A stretch of 64,000 nt of DNA from Alphaproteobacteria bacterium (GTDB taxonomy: Bacteria; Pseudomonadota; Alphaproteobacteria; Caulobacterales; Caulobacteraceae). Position numbers and translations under genes: made by a program. The notes under the pieces were generated by a model. The model made no database searches, was not told the DNA's origin, and worked only from the letters and a program-made list of their open reading frames with translations. This document shows, in pieces, positions 34,225 to 43,747 of this stretch. The stretch is from positions 62,001 to 126,000 of the forward strand of contig JAHJOK010000059.1 in the NCBI GenBank assembly GCA_018820205.1. The letters are read 5' to 3'. Each line of letters begins with the position of its first letter. Position 1 is the stretch's first letter.

Positions 34225-34632
34225 ATGAAAATCGCACCCACCATCGCATTGCTGTGCCTTGCCGGCTTCGCAACCTCGTCGCAGGCTCAGGCCTGGAACA
34301 CGGTCATCAGCCAGAACGGCCAGACGCTCGATTTCGACGCGGCCTCGGTCGAAGAGGTCAATGGCGTGGTCAGCTTCACCGCTCGAACGACCTTCAGCCA
34401 GCCGTCCGCATATACGTCTTCGGACGGCCAGGCGCTGGAAGGCGTCTCGGTGGCGGTTGAAAGCTATGCCGTCGACTGTTCGGCCCATACCTACACCGAT
34501 CGCGGCGTTCGCTATTCCAACGCGGCCGGCGAGTTGATCGCGGGCAACCGTTCGAGCAGCACGGCCAAGCCGCTGGGCTCCGTGACCCAGTCGCTGGTCG
34601 GCGGCCTGTTGCCGACGCTCTGCCCGAGCTGA
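34225..34632 (+). CDS. Small secreted protein, unknown function
   Basis: The 135-residue product has a clear Sec signal peptide (MKIAPTIALLCLAGFATSSQA) and an Ala-x-Ala type cleavage site. The mature part is beta-rich with two cysteines (near residue 93 and at the C-terminus, CPS) that could form a disulfide. I recognise no family with certainty; the opening WNTVISQNGQTLDFD is reminiscent of surface-adhesin E-like periplasmic proteins. The GGAAAG Shine-Dalgarno supports ATG 34225 over the track's 34159. Confidence 0.72.
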   Translation: MKIAPTIALLCLAGFATSSQAQAWNTVISQNGQTLDFDAASVEEVNGVVSFTARTTFSQPSAYTSSDGQALEGVSVAVESYAVDCSAHTYTDRGVRYSNAAGELIAGNRSSSTAKPLGSVTQSLVGGLLPTLCPS

Positions 34633-34681
34633 GGTTTCCGAGGCGGGGGAAGCGCGGGACGGCCCCAAATCCGCCCCTGTG

Positions 34682-34717
34682 GCGTTGCACAAAGGGTTGC
34701 CTATCTGTATGCAACGC
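34682..34717. promoter_or_regulatory. Inverted repeat GCGTTGCA-N20-TGCAACGC upstream of rpoZ
   Basis: Eight-base arms with a 20-bp spacer lie 30 bp before the rpoZ ATG. The spacing would place them at promoter or leader position. TTGCAC inside the left arm resembles a -35, but no clean -10 is seen. Confidence 0.3.
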
Positions 34718-34746
34718 GGTTCTTCCCCGCCGCCCAAGGATTCCTA

Positions 34747-35106
34747 ATGGCTCGCGTCACTGTCGAAGACTGCATCGAGAAGGTGCCGAACCGGTTCGGA
34801 CTGGTTCTGCTGGCGGGAAACCGCGCCCGCGCCATCGCCAACGGCGCCGCCCTGACCCTCGACCGCGACAACGACAAGAACCCGGTCGTCGCCCTGCGCG
34901 AGATCGCGGATGAAACGGTCGTCCCCGACGAGCTGCTGGAAACCGTCGTCGTCGGCCTGCAGCGCGTCGATGAGCGCACCGAAGCCGAGGACGAGGCGGA
35001 AATCGTCGGTCTGCTGGCCGAACCGCAGCACATGAACATGGCCGAGGCCGAACTGATCCGCGCCCTGCAGAGCGACCGGGACGGCGGCCAGGAGGAACGC
35101 TACTGA
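34747..35106 (+). CDS. rpoZ: RNA polymerase omega subunit
   Basis: Omega helps assemble and stabilise RNA polymerase and forms one ppGpp site in proteobacteria. The 119-residue product has the family core [27 protein letters not shown] and [12 protein letters not shown], followed by an acidic alphaproteobacterial tail. The stop is overlapped by the apparent rsh start, so the RNA polymerase subunit and the ppGpp enzyme are made from one transcript, as in E. coli rpoZ-spoT. Confidence 0.96.
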   Translation: MARVTVEDCIEKVPNRFGLVLLAGNRARAIANGAALTLDRDNDKNPVVALREIADETVVPDELLETVVVGLQRVDERTEAEDEAEIVGLLAEPQHMNMAEAELIRALQSDRDGGQEERY

Positions 35107-37388
35107 CGGCGGAACCCGCCAACGGTATCACCATCCTCCCGGCGCGGTCCGGTTCGACCCCGCCGGCGAACGACATTGCCAATGATTCCGTATCGCCGTC
35201 GGCTCCACAGCCGGCGGCGAAACGCATTCCGGTCCTGCGCCAATTCGAGCTGATCGAGGCGGTCAAGGCCTATGACCCCACCGCCGACGAGGCCCTGCTG
35301 AACCGGGCCTATGTCTATGCGATGAAGATGCACGGCTCGCAGCTACGCGCCTCAGGAGACCCCTATTTCGCCCATCCGATTCAGGTCGCCGGCATTCTGA
35401 CCGACTACAAGCTGGATACGGCGACCATCGTCACCGCCCTGCTGCACGACGTTGTCGAGGACACCTCGGCGACCCGCGACGACATCGCCCGCATGTTCGG
35501 CGAGGAGGTCGCGGTCCTGGTCGAGGGCGTGACCAAGCTGAGCCGGCTGGAGCTTCAGGCCGAACACACGCGTCAGGCCGAGAACCTGCGCAAATTCATC
35601 CTGGCCATCAGTCGTGATGTGCGGGTGCTGCTGGTCAAGCTGGCGGACCGTCTGCACAACATGCGGACGCTGAAATACGTCAAGCCGGAGAAACGCGAGC
35701 GCATCAGCCGTGAGACGCTGGAGGTCTATGCGCCGCTGGGCCGGTCGATCGGCATCCATTCCATCGCGTCCGAGCTGGAAGAACTGGCGTTCGAGCATCT
35801 GAACCCCACGGCCCGCACCGCCATCGAGCGGCGGCTGGAGGCGCTGAAGCTGGAACACGGCCACGCGACCGATGTCGTCTCCGCCGACATCCAGCAGGTT
35901 CTGAGCGAGGCGGGCATCCAGGCGCGCGTCTATGGCCGCCAGAAGACGCCCTATTCGATCTGGCGCAAGCTGCAACGCAAGTCGGTCGGCTTCTCGTCTC
36001 TGGCCGACATCTATGGGTTCCGTGTGCTGGTCGATGCAGAGGACGACTGTTATCGGGCTCTTGGCGTCATCCATCGGACTTGGCCGATGGTGCCGGAGCG
36101 GTTCAAGGACTTCATCTCCACGCCCAAGTCGAACAACTACCGCTCGCTGCATACCACGGTCGTCGGCCCCGGCGGCCTGCGGATCGAGATGCAGATCAGG
36201 ACCGAGGCGATGGACCGGGTCGCCGAGGACGGCGTCGCCGCCCACTGGGCCTACAAGAACCAGTCGTACGGTCTGGATCACGAGGCGATGGCCCACGACG
36301 GCGGCCGCGACCCGCTGCAGAACCTGCGGCACCTGGTTCAGGTGATCGAACACGGGGAGGGGGGCGAAGACTGGGTCGAACACGCCAAGCTGGAGATGTA
36401 CCTTGATCAGGTCTTCGTCTTCACGCCGAAGGGCGCCCTGATCACCCTGCCGCGCGGCGGGATGGCGCTGGATTTCGCGTATGCGGTCCACACCGAGGTC
36501 GGGGACACGGCCGTGGGCGTCAAGATCAATGGCGAACTGAAGCCGATGCGCACCGCCCTTCAGAACGGCGACGTGGTCGAGGTCATTCGCGGCAAGAAGC
36601 GCGAGGCCCCGGCCGACTGGCGCAGCCTGACCGTGACCGGGCGCGCTCGATCGGCGATCCGCCGGCATATTCGATCCTCCGAGCGCGACGAGTTCCAGAA
36701 GCTGGGCAAGACCACGCTGGAACAGGCGATGACGCGGGCCGGAAAATCGCTGGCGGATGTCTCGCTGAAGGCGGCGGTGGAGACATTGGCCACCGGCACG
36801 CAGGAAGACCTGTTCGACGCCGTCGGCCGGGGCCGGCTGGCCGCCAACAAGGTGGTCGAAATCCTGTTCCCCGCGCTGCAGGGCACGTTGTCGTCGGGGC
36901 CGGGCCGCAAGAAGATAGGCGACGCCCAGGCGCGGATGTTCGTGCGCGGCGGCGGGCTGACCCCCGGCGTCAGCATCCATTTCGGCGCCTGTTGCACCCC
37001 GGTGCCGGGCGACCGCATCGTCGGCATTCTTGAGCCTGAAAAGGGCCTGACCGTCCACGTGATCGACTGCCAGCGTCTGGCCGATTTCGCCGATGACGAC
37101 AGCGTCTGGCAGGATCTTCAGTGGACGGCGGAGGCCGAACAGGGCGCGGTCGGCACCGCGCGGCTGCATGCCACCCTCCAGAACGCGCCCGGCGTCCTGG
37201 GTCAGGTGGCGACGGTGATCGGCGAGGCCGGCGGCAATATCCTGAACCTGCGCATGGCCCACCGGCAGCATGACTTCTTCGACATGGACCTGGACGTCGA
37301 GGTGGCGGATGCAAAGCATGCCACCAGCATCATCGCCGCCCTGAGGGCGAACCCGAACGTGGATACGGTGGAGCGGTCGAGGGGGTGA
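35103..37388 (+). CDS. spoT: Bifunctional (p)ppGpp synthetase/hydrolase (Rsh, SpoT-type)
   Basis: Rsh makes and degrades (p)ppGpp. Domains in order are: HD hydrolase ([21 protein letters not shown]), RelA/SpoT synthetase ([13 protein letters not shown]), TGS ([14 protein letters not shown]), and a C-terminal ACT ([19 protein letters not shown]). Both catalytic regions look intact. The track starts at ATG 35322, inside the helix before the HD domain. The frame is open upstream to CTG 35103, 7 bp after GGAGG, with no ATG, GTG or TTG in between. That start gives 761 residues with the expected N-terminal [14 protein letters not shown] segment. The CTG start is inferred. Confidence 0.88.
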   Translation: MTAEPANGITILPARSGSTPPANDIANDSVSPSAPQPAAKRIPVLRQFELIEAVKAYDPTADEALLNRAYVYAMKMHGSQLRASGDPYFAHPIQVAGILTDYKLDTATIVTALLHDVVEDTSATRDDIARMFGEEVAVLVEGVTKLSRLELQAEHTRQAENLRKFILAISRDVRVLLVKLADRLHNMRTLKYVKPEKRERISRETLEVYAPLGRSIGIHSIASELEELAFEHLNPTARTAIERRLEALKLEHGHATDVVSADIQQVLSEAGIQARVYGRQKTPYSIWRKLQRKSVGFSSLADIYGFRVLVDAEDDCYRALGVIHRTWPMVPERFKDFISTPKSNNYRSLHTTVVGPGGLRIEMQIRTEAMDRVAEDGVAAHWAYKNQSYGLDHEAMAHDGGRDPLQNLRHLVQVIEHGEGGEDWVEHAKLEMYLDQVFVFTPKGALITLPRGGMALDFAYAVHTEVGDTAVGVKINGELKPMRTALQNGDVVEVIRGKKREAPADWRSLTVTGRARSAIRRHIRSSERDEFQKLGKTTLEQAMTRAGKSLADVSLKAAVETLATGTQEDLFDAVGRGRLAANKVVEILFPALQGTLSSGPGRKKIGDAQARMFVRGGGLTPGVSIHFGACCTPVPGDRIVGILEPEKGLTVHVIDCQRLADFADDDSVWQDLQWTAEAEQGAVGTARLHATLQNAPGVLGQVATVIGEAGGNILNLRMAHRQHDFFDMDLDVEVADAKHATSIIAALRANPNVDTVERSRG

Positions 37389-37402
37389 CCCGTCAACCTG
37401 CG

Positions 37403-37442
37403 TTGACAAGAACAAAAGGCAAACATAGAACATTTCCGGAAC
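37403..37442 (+). promoter_or_regulatory. LexA-controlled promoter of sidA-like ORF and dnaE
   Basis: TTGACA (37403-37408), a 17-bp spacer and TAGAAC (37426-37431) form a promoter. A perfect alphaproteobacterial SOS box, GAAC-N7-GAAC, at 37428-37442 overlaps the -10. A weaker second box (GAAC-N7-AAAC, 37410-37424) fills the spacer. LexA bound here would block RNA polymerase directly. Confidence 0.8.
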
Positions 37443-37463
37443 ACGCAATCTGGGGATAAGACG

Positions 37464-37553
37464 ATGACTAGGGTGGTTCGTGAGGCGCTGTCGCTTGCAT
37501 CGTGCGGCGGGTTTGTCTGGATGGTGTGGCAGGTCGCCCTGCTGGCGAGATGA
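37464..37553 (+). CDS. sidA: 29-residue membrane peptide, SidA-like SOS division inhibitor
   Basis: This ORF is too short for the track. ATG 37464 follows GGGGA by 7 bp. The 29-residue product has a positively charged start (MTRVVRE) and one hydrophobic helix with two tryptophans (about 8-28). It lies directly behind the LexA-controlled promoter. Its stop overlaps the dnaE start (ATGA). From established knowledge, Caulobacter SidA is a 29-residue, LexA-regulated inner-membrane peptide that stops division by acting on FtsW/FtsN. Matching length, topology and regulation make this the likely homolog. I have not compared the sequences directly. Confidence 0.75.
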   Translation: MTRVVREALSLASCGGFVWMVWQVALLAR

Positions 37554-40500
37554 GTCGCCTCCGGCCTGACATCGAGGTTCAGGCCATCACCGACACGCCC
37601 CCAGACGCCGGTTTCGTTCATCTGAGGGTCCGCTCGGCCTATTCGCTGCTGGAAGGCGCGATCAAGGCGGGCAAGGTCGGGAAACTGGCGGCGGATGCGG
37701 GGATGCCCGCCGTGGCGGTGGCCGATCGGGTCAATCTGTTCGGCGCTCTGGAGTTCTCCGAGGCCGCCAAGGCCGTCGGCGTTCAACCCTTGATCGCCTG
37801 TGCATTGCCGGTCACCGGCATCGGCGGGCGGCGCGTCGAACGCTGGGCCAAGGTCCCGACCATCGTCCTGATCTGCCAGAACGAGACCGGCTGGCGAAAC
37901 CTGTGCGCCCTGTCGTCGGCCGCCTATCTGGAGGCCGGCGACGAAGAGCCGAACGTCGCCTGGAGCCGTGTAGTGGAGCGGTCCGACGGGCTGATCCTGC
38001 TATCCGGGGGCCCCGACGGTCCGGTCGATCCCCTGTTCGCCCAGAACAAGCCGGGGGAGGGCGCCGAGGCGCTGGCGGCGATGGCCGAGGCCTTTGGCGA
38101 CCGCTTCTATGTCGAGCTGCAACGTCATGGTCTGGCGGATGAGGCGGCGGCCGAGCGTGGGCTGGTCGACTGGGCCTATGGTCACGACGTCCCGCTGGTC
38201 GCCACCAACGACGTCCACTACGCCAAGCGCGAACAGGCCCGGTCGCACGACGCCCTGCTGTGCATCGCCGACGGCGCCTTCACCGGTCAGGAAGACCGCA
38301 GAAGGATCACCGACCAGCATTTCTTCCGCTCGGCGGCGCAGATGCGGACCTTGTTCGCCGATCTGCCGGAAGCCTGCGACAACACGATCGAGATCGCGCG
38401 GCGCTGCGCCTTTCTGGTCAGGACGCACCCGCCGATCCTGCCCCGTTTCGACGCCGGCGACGGCCGGTCGGAGCCTGACGAACTGATGCACCAGGCCCGC
38501 GAGGGTCTGAAGGCGCGACTGAAACAGGTGACCCCCGCCGCGCCCGAGGCCGACTACTGGGCCCGTCTGGAGTGGGAGGTGGGGATCATCACCCAGATGG
38601 GCTTCCCCGGCTATTTCCTGATCGTGGCGGACTTCATCAAATGGGCCAAGTCGCACGGGATTCCGGTCGGGCCGGGTCGGGGCTCCGGGGCCGGGTCGCT
38701 GGTCGCCTGGTCCCTGACCATCACCGACCTGGACCCCCTGCGGTTCGGCCTGCTGTTCGAGCGGTTCCTGAACCCCGAACGGGTCTCCATGCCCGACTTC
38801 GACATCGACTTCTGTCAGGAGCGGCGGGAAGAGGTCATCACCTACGTCCAGGAGCACTACGGCAAGGACCGTGTGGCCCAGATCATCACCTTCGGCACCC
38901 TGCAGGCGCGGGCCGTGCTGCGCGACGTCGGCCGGGTGCTGCAGATGCCGCTGGGTCAGGTGGATCGGCTCTGCAAGATGGTGCCGAACAACCCGGCCAA
39001 CCCGACAACCCTCGCCCAGGCCATCGAGATCGAGCCGCGCCTGCGGGAAGCGCGCGACGCCGAAAAGTCAGTGGCCAACCTGCTGGCGACCGCGCTGGAG
39101 CTGGAAGGCCTGTATCGCAACGCCTCGACCCACGCCGCCGGAATCGTCATCGGCGACCGGCCCCTGGTCGAACTGACGCCCCTGTATCAGGATCCGCGTT
39201 CGGACATCCCCGCCACCCAGTTCAACATGAAATGGGTCGAGCCGGCCGGTCTGGTGAAGTTCGACTTCCTGGGTCTGAAGACACTTACCGTGCTGGACCG
39301 CGCCCATGGCTACCTGTCCCGGCGCGGGGCGGCGCAGGATTTCAACCTGCTGCCGCTGGACGACAAGTCGACCTATGAACTGATGGCTTCGGGCCAGACC
39401 GTCGGGGTGTTCCAGCTGGAATCCCAGGGCATGCGCGATACGCTGCGCAAGATGCGCTGCGGCTCCATCGAGGAGATTACGGCGCTCATTTCCCTCTATC
39501 GCCCCGGGCCGATGGAGATGATCGACACCTATATCGACCGAAAATTCGGGCGAGCGGAGGTCGATTACCTGCACCCCTCCCTGCAGGAGACGCTGTCCGA
39601 GACCTATGGCGTCATCATCTATCAGGAACAGGTGATGAAGATCGCCCAGATCCTGGCCGGCTACTCGCTGGGCGAGGCCGACCTTCTTCGCCGCGCGATG
39701 GGCAAGAAGAAGAAGGAGGAGATGGACATCCAGAAGGCGCGCTTCATCAAGGGCGCCTCGGAAAAGTCCGTGCCGGAACAGCAGTCCGACGGCATCTTCG
39801 AACTGGTGGCCAAGTTCGCGGGCTATGGCTTCAACAAGTCGCACGCCGCCGCCTATGCGCTGATTTCGTATCAGACCGGCTGGCTTAAGGCGAACCATCC
39901 GGTCGAGTTCTTCGCCGCCTCAATGAGCCTGGACCTGTCGAACACGGACAAGCTGGCGGTCTTCTATCAGGACGCGCGCAAGTTCGAGATCGGCGTGCGG
40001 GCGCCCGACGTGAACGCCTCTTCCGCCGATTTCGACGTGACCTGGGACGAGGGGACCGGCGCTGTGCTCTACGCCCTGGGCGCGATCCGCAACGTGGGCC
40101 TTGAGGCGATGAAACACGTCGTCGAGGTGCGCGAAACGGGCGGCCGGTTCGCCGACATCTTCGACTTCCTGGAGCGGGTCGATCCTCGCAGCGTCAACAA
40201 GCGTGCGCTGGAAGGCCTGGCCAAGGCCGGCGCCTTTGACACGATCCATCCGAACCGGCGTCAGCTGTTCGAACAGGCTGATGTCCTGATGGCCTACTGT
40301 CAGAGCGTTGCGGCCGACCGGACGTCGTCTCAGGTCAGCCTGTTCGGCGCCGATCAGGCCGGCGCGGCGCGGCCCCGGCTGAAGAGTTGTGAACCCTGGG
40401 TGGGACCGGAACGGCTGGACCAGGAACTGTCCGCGGTCGGCTTCTACCTGTCCGGCCACCCGCTGGAGGACATGGAGGGCGCGCTGCGCAGAAAGCGCGT

Positions 40501-41047
40501 GACCTTCGTCGCCGAGGCGGTGCAGCGCGCGGAGGGTGGCGACGTCGCCATGATGATGGCCGGCGTCGTGCGTCGCCGTCAGGAACGGGCCAGCGCCAAG
40601 TCGGGTGAGAAATTCGCCTTCGTCACCTTCTCGGACCCGACCGGAGAGTTCGAGTGTCTGTTCCCGCCGGAGCAACTGAGGAAATGTCGTGAGCTGCTCG
40701 AGGTCGGCGCCGCCCTGATGGTGCGGGTGCGGGCCAAGTCATCGGACGGCGAGGTTCGGTTCTTCGGCGACGACTGTTCACGGCTGGACGCCATCGTCGA
40801 TGACGCCTCGGTCGGCCTGCGCGTCCACGTGTCGTCCGGCGCCACGGATCCGGCGGCCATTCAGACCCGGCTGGCGCGCGCGCTGGCCGAGAGCAAGGGA
40901 GGCGAGGTTTCGCTGGTGACCTCCGTGCTTCTGGACGACGGACGGCGCGAGGTCGAGGTGCGGCTGCCGGGACGATACCGGCTGGACGGGGCGCTCAGGG
41001 GTGCGCTGAAATCGGCGCCGGGCGTGCTGATGCTGGAAGACGCCTGA
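37550..41047 (+). CDS. dnaE: DNA polymerase III alpha subunit (replicative)
   Basis: This is the catalytic subunit of the replicase, 1165 residues from ATG 37550. It has an N-terminal PHP domain ([14 protein letters not shown]), the polymerase active site with PDFDIDFCQ and [12 protein letters not shown], then helix-hairpin-helix, OB and C-terminal regions. The N-terminus is of the DnaE1 type, not the mutagenic DnaE2/ImuC. The track's 37502 start lies within the sidA-like ORF in another frame. Overlap with that ORF and the LexA promoter imply damage-inducible transcription; a constitutive promoter or read-through from rsh must also exist because the gene is essential. Confidence 0.96.
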   Translation: MSRLRPDIEVQAITDTPPDAGFVHLRVRSAYSLLEGAIKAGKVGKLAADAGMPAVAVADRVNLFGALEFSEAAKAVGVQPLIACALPVTGIGGRRVERWAKVPTIVLICQNETGWRNLCALSSAAYLEAGDEEPNVAWSRVVERSDGLILLSGGPDGPVDPLFAQNKPGEGAEALAAMAEAFGDRFYVELQRHGLADEAAAERGLVDWAYGHDVPLVATNDVHYAKREQARSHDALLCIADGAFTGQEDRRRITDQHFFRSAAQMRTLFADLPEACDNTIEIARRCAFLVRTHPPILPRFDAGDGRSEPDELMHQAREGLKARLKQVTPAAPEADYWARLEWEVGIITQMGFPGYFLIVADFIKWAKSHGIPVGPGRGSGAGSLVAWSLTITDLDPLRFGLLFERFLNPERVSMPDFDIDFCQERREEVITYVQEHYGKDRVAQIITFGTLQARAVLRDVGRVLQMPLGQVDRLCKMVPNNPANPTTLAQAIEIEPRLREARDAEKSVANLLATALELEGLYRNASTHAAGIVIGDRPLVELTPLYQDPRSDIPATQFNMKWVEPAGLVKFDFLGLKTLTVLDRAHGYLSRRGAAQDFNLLPLDDKSTYELMASGQTVGVFQLESQGMRDTLRKMRCGSIEEITALISLYRPGPMEMIDTYIDRKFGRAEVDYLHPSLQETLSETYGVIIYQEQVMKIAQILAGYSLGEADLLRRAMGKKKKEEMDIQKARFIKGASEKSVPEQQSDGIFELVAKFAGYGFNKSHAAAYALISYQTGWLKANHPVEFFAASMSLDLSNTDKLAVFYQDARKFEIGVRAPDVNASSADFDVTWDEGTGAVLYALGAIRNVGLEAMKHVVEVRETGGRFADIFDFLERVDPRSVNKRALEGLAKAGAFDTIHPNRRQLFEQADVLMAYCQSVAADRTSSQVSLFGADQAGAARPRLKSCEPWVGPERLDQELSAVGFYLSGHPLEDMEGALRRKRVTFVAEAVQRAEGGDVAMMMAGVVRRRQERASAKSGEKFAFVTFSDPTGEFECLFPPEQLRKCRELLEVGAALMVRVRAKSSDGEVRFFGDDCSRLDAIVDDASVGLRVHVSSGATDPAAIQTRLARALAESKGGEVSLVTSVLLDDGRREVEVRLPGRYRLDGALRGALKSAPGVLMLEDA

Positions 41048-41069
41048 TCCGAAGGGCGTCCAAGCCGGC

Positions 41070-41870
41070 TCAGGTCGGGGCTTCCAGCAGACGCTGATAG
41101 GAGTCCTGCAGGCTGGAATAGGTGGGCACGAAGATCACCGCCGTCGAGCCTCCGGCCGTGACCGGCGCCTTGATCTCGAAATGCAGGTGGATGGTGGTGG
41201 CCGACCCGCCGAAGTCGTCGGAGACCTTTCCGATATGCTGGCCGCGCGTCACGCGCTGGCCCTCGGAGATGATCGTGACCAGATGGGCGCGGTCCATGTG
41301 CAGATAGCGGTAGATGCGACCGGAGTCGCCCAGCATGAAGACGGAATAGCCGCCGATCGAGGTGATCACCCCCGCCTCGGCCGCAACGACCCAGTGGACC
41401 TTTTTCACGCAGGTCGCGGGGCGGATGTCCTGTCCCTGGTGACCCTTGCCGGTGGGGCACATGGTGTTGGTCCAGCCCCGGGTCTCGCAGAAATTGTCGC
41501 GCCAGGGATAGGCGTAGTTGCGCGCGTCGCACTGGCCGCCTGGGCCCGGCGCGGCATAGCCGCCATAGCCGTAGACCTGAGAGTTGGCATAGGCCGGCGC
41601 CGCCTCCATCGGAAAGCGCATGCCCGGCGCCCACAACGTGGCGTCCACCGCACCCGTCCCCGAGCCCGGGACCAGGGCGCCCCCCGGTTCATGAGGCCAG
41701 CTGACCGGTTCGGGCGCCGGTGGTTCGGGCTCCGGTTCCGGCGGCGGAGCGCCGTCCGGGTCGGCCACCGGCGGTCCGCCCTGCGGCGCAGTCTCGACAC
41801 CCCCCGGCGTGCAGGCGCCCGGCGAACAGGCGGTCAGGGCCAAGGCCGCCAGAATGACCAGTCGGCGCAT
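41070..41870 (-). CDS. M23 family metallopeptidase, lipoprotein
   Basis: The 266-residue product has a signal peptide with a lipobox-like LTAC, a long Pro/Glu linker, then a LytM/M23 domain. The zinc ligands are in GHQGQDIRP (HxxxD) and HLHFEIK (HxH), so the peptidase should be active on peptidoglycan peptide bridges. I start it at ATG 41870, which overlaps the upstream stop by one base (TGATG); the track adds 21 residues. It is paired with the membrane-anchored gene upstream. Confidence 0.9.
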   Translation of the reverse strand: MRRLVILAALALTACSPGACTPGGVETAPQGGPPVADPDGAPPPEPEPEPPAPEPVSWPHEPGGALVPGSGTGAVDATLWAPGMRFPMEAAPAYANSQVYGYGGYAAPGPGGQCDARNYAYPWRDNFCETRGWTNTMCPTGKGHQGQDIRPATCVKKVHWVVAAEAGVITSIGGYSVFMLGDSGRIYRYLHMDRAHLVTIISEGQRVTRGQHIGKVSDDFGGSATTIHLHFEIKAPVTAGGSTAVIFVPTYSSLQDSYQRLLEAPT

Positions 41871-42523
41871 CACTGGCCTCCGCCGATGAGTTCGAGCCGG
41901 GAGGCGAACAGCACCGCCGCGGCGTCGGAACACTCCAGCGTGGTCCGGTCGTCGCAGATGAAGCTGACGCTGTAGACGGCGCCGAAGCGGCCGAAACTGA
42001 CATCGACGCCGTATTCCGTTCGCTCGGTGCGGATGTCGTCCAGGCCCTGCTCGCGCGCCCGGGCAAGGGCGGCCGAAAGCGGGGTCTGGCGCGTCGCACG
42101 GGTGACGACGGGCGGATCGGCCTGCGGGGCGGGCAGGGAGACGCCCTCCGGAGCCTGGAACGCCCGGGTGGAGCCGAAAATCTCGACGATCTGGCCCGCG
42201 GGCCGAACCACCAGCATGTATTGCCCCTGTCCGGGGTAGAACCGGGCGGCCCCGAGCAGCGCCGGATCGGGCGGGCCCAGCACCGGGACGGCCGAGGCGC
42301 GAATCTGGGGCAGGATCGGGTTGTTGGCGAGAACCGTCACGAGGCGCGCCCCGAGCGGGCTCTGTCTCGCCTGCGCCAGGGCGGCGGCGTCAACGCGCGA
42401 TCGGGTCAGACCGACGTCGGCCGGCGCGGGCTGGGCCGCCTGTCGGACCTGGGCCAGGGCGATCCCGCCCGCCACGAGGACGACAAGGCCGCCCGCTAAA
42501 ATCACCAGCCGCCGTCGTTCCAT
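41870..42523 (-). CDS. Membrane-anchored periplasmic protein, unknown function
   Basis: The 217-residue product begins at ATG 42523 behind GGGAG. It has one N-terminal helix (LVILAGGLVVLVAGGIAL) and a periplasmic region with two cysteines (CDDRTTLEC) that could form a disulfide. No family is recognised. It is translationally linked to the M23 peptidase, so a role in regulating or assisting peptidoglycan cleavage is a reasonable guess only. Confidence 0.78.
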   Translation of the reverse strand: MERRRLVILAGGLVVLVAGGIALAQVRQAAQPAPADVGLTRSRVDAAALAQARQSPLGARLVTVLANNPILPQIRASAVPVLGPPDPALLGAARFYPGQGQYMLVVRPAGQIVEIFGSTRAFQAPEGVSLPAPQADPPVVTRATRQTPLSAALARAREQGLDDIRTERTEYGVDVSFGRFGAVYSVSFICDDRTTLECSDAAAVLFASRLELIGGGQ

Positions 42524-42589
42524 GACCTGTTCTCCCGTCAGAGAACCATAACATCGATATCTCAAATGCGCGATGATGACCGACGCGCT

Positions 42590-42618
42590 TGCCTTCCGCC
42601 GCCATTCCGCCTATAGGC
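42590..42618 (+). promoter_or_regulatory. Probable rpsB promoter
   Basis: TTGCCT, 17 bp, TATAGG. This would give a leader of about 115 nt before rpsB, GC-rich and able to fold, which suits S2 autoregulation. The gap of about 220 bp before rpsB holds no ORF. Confidence 0.45.
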
Positions 42619-42741
42619 CCGCCCACTTCACACGCAGGCGTGGCGCGTTTCGGGGAGACATCCCGAACGCACCGTTCCGAGGGCGCCCATCGGCGCCTTT
42701 CACCGTCTGCGGCGGAATAATCGGAAAAAGGACTTCCAAAG

Positions 42742-43650
42742 ATGGCTCTGCCTGAATTCTCCATGCGCACCCTGCTCGAAGCAGGCGCCCACTTCGGCCA
42801 CCAGACGCACCGGTGGAACCCGAAGATGGATCGATACATCTTCGGTTCGCGCTCGAACATCCACATCATCGACCTGTCGCAGACGATGCCGCTGTTCCAC
42901 CAGGCTCTGGTGGCTGTGCGCGAAGTTGCCGCCAAGGGCGGTCGCGTCCTGTTCGTCGGCACCAAGCGCCAGGCCGCAGAGCCCGTCGCCGAGGCCGCCA
43001 AGCGCTGCGCCCAATACTATATGAACAACCGCTGGCTGGGCGGCACCCTGACCAACTGGCGCACCGTGTCGGGCTCCATCGCCCGCCTGCGCGAGCTGGA
43101 GGGCCTGCTGGAGCGCGGCGGCGAGGGCCGGGTCAAGAAGGAACTGCTGACCCTGGAGCGCGAGCGCGACAAGCTGGAGCTGTCGCTGGGCGGCATCAAG
43201 GACATGGGCTCGATCCCCGACATCATGTTCGTGATCGACACCAACAAGGAAGCGATCGCGATCCTGGAAGCGCGCAAGCTGAACATTCCGATCATCGCCA
43301 TCCTGGACACCAACTCGGATCCCGACGGCATCACCTATCCGATCCCGGGCAATGATGACGCCGCGCGCGCCATCCAGACCTATTGCGACCTGATCGCCGA
43401 CGCCGTCCTGGACGGTCTGGCCGCCGGCGCCTCCGCTTCGGGCGTCGATCTGGGCGCCATGGAAAACCCCGTCGAGCCGATGCTGGCCGAGGCTTCCGCT
43501 CCGGTCGAGGCCGACGCCGCCCCTGCGGGCGCCGAGGCCGTGGCCGACGAAATGCTGGCGGCTTCGGGCGAAGAGACCGCCTCGGAAGAGCCGGTCGCCG
43601 AGGCGCCCGCTGCCGAGACCCCGGCTGTCGAAGAAAAAACCGACGCCTGA
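42742..43650 (+). CDS. rpsB: 30S ribosomal protein S2
   Basis: S2 is a late-assembling 30S protein. The 302-residue product has the S2 core ([45 protein letters not shown]). An Ala/Glu-rich C-terminal tail of about 60 residues, common in Caulobacterales, adds to the usual 240. It opens the rpsB-tsf-pyrH-frr-uppS-cdsA-dxr run. Confidence 0.97.
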   Translation: MALPEFSMRTLLEAGAHFGHQTHRWNPKMDRYIFGSRSNIHIIDLSQTMPLFHQALVAVREVAAKGGRVLFVGTKRQAAEPVAEAAKRCAQYYMNNRWLGGTLTNWRTVSGSIARLRELEGLLERGGEGRVKKELLTLERERDKLELSLGGIKDMGSIPDIMFVIDTNKEAIAILEARKLNIPIIAILDTNSDPDGITYPIPGNDDAARAIQTYCDLIADAVLDGLAAGASASGVDLGAMENPVEPMLAEASAPVEADAAPAGAEAVADEMLAASGEETASEEPVAEAPAAETPAVEEKTDA

Positions 43651-43651
43651 T

Positions 43652-43716
43652 CGGACGGGTCCGGCGTTTCGGACCGTCCGAAAATCTGACACGCGGCCGG
43701 GGTAATCCCCCGGCCG
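43652..43716 (+). promoter_or_regulatory. Two consecutive hairpins in the rpsB-tsf gap
   Basis: The first (43652-43680) is an 11-bp stem CGGACGGTCCG type with one bulged G, followed by AAAA. The second (43694-43716) pairs CGGCCGGGG with CCCCGGCCG. Neither has a T-run, so attenuation or RNA processing is likelier than full termination. Confidence 0.5.
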
Positions 43717-43747
43717 TTCCCGCATTCAAGACCTCAGGAGACCAGCA

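Noticed and set aside
35352-37448. 698-codon minus-strand ORF opposite rsh
   Set aside because: It is a shadow of the rsh reading frame: composition is His/Gln/Asp-heavy without motifs, while rsh has all family domains.
37550-41047. dnaE as the SOS-mutagenic DnaE2 (ImuC), suggested by the LexA box
   Set aside because: The N-terminus and full-length architecture are of the replicative DnaE1 type, and imuA/imuB are not adjacent; the LexA box is better explained by the SidA-like ORF.
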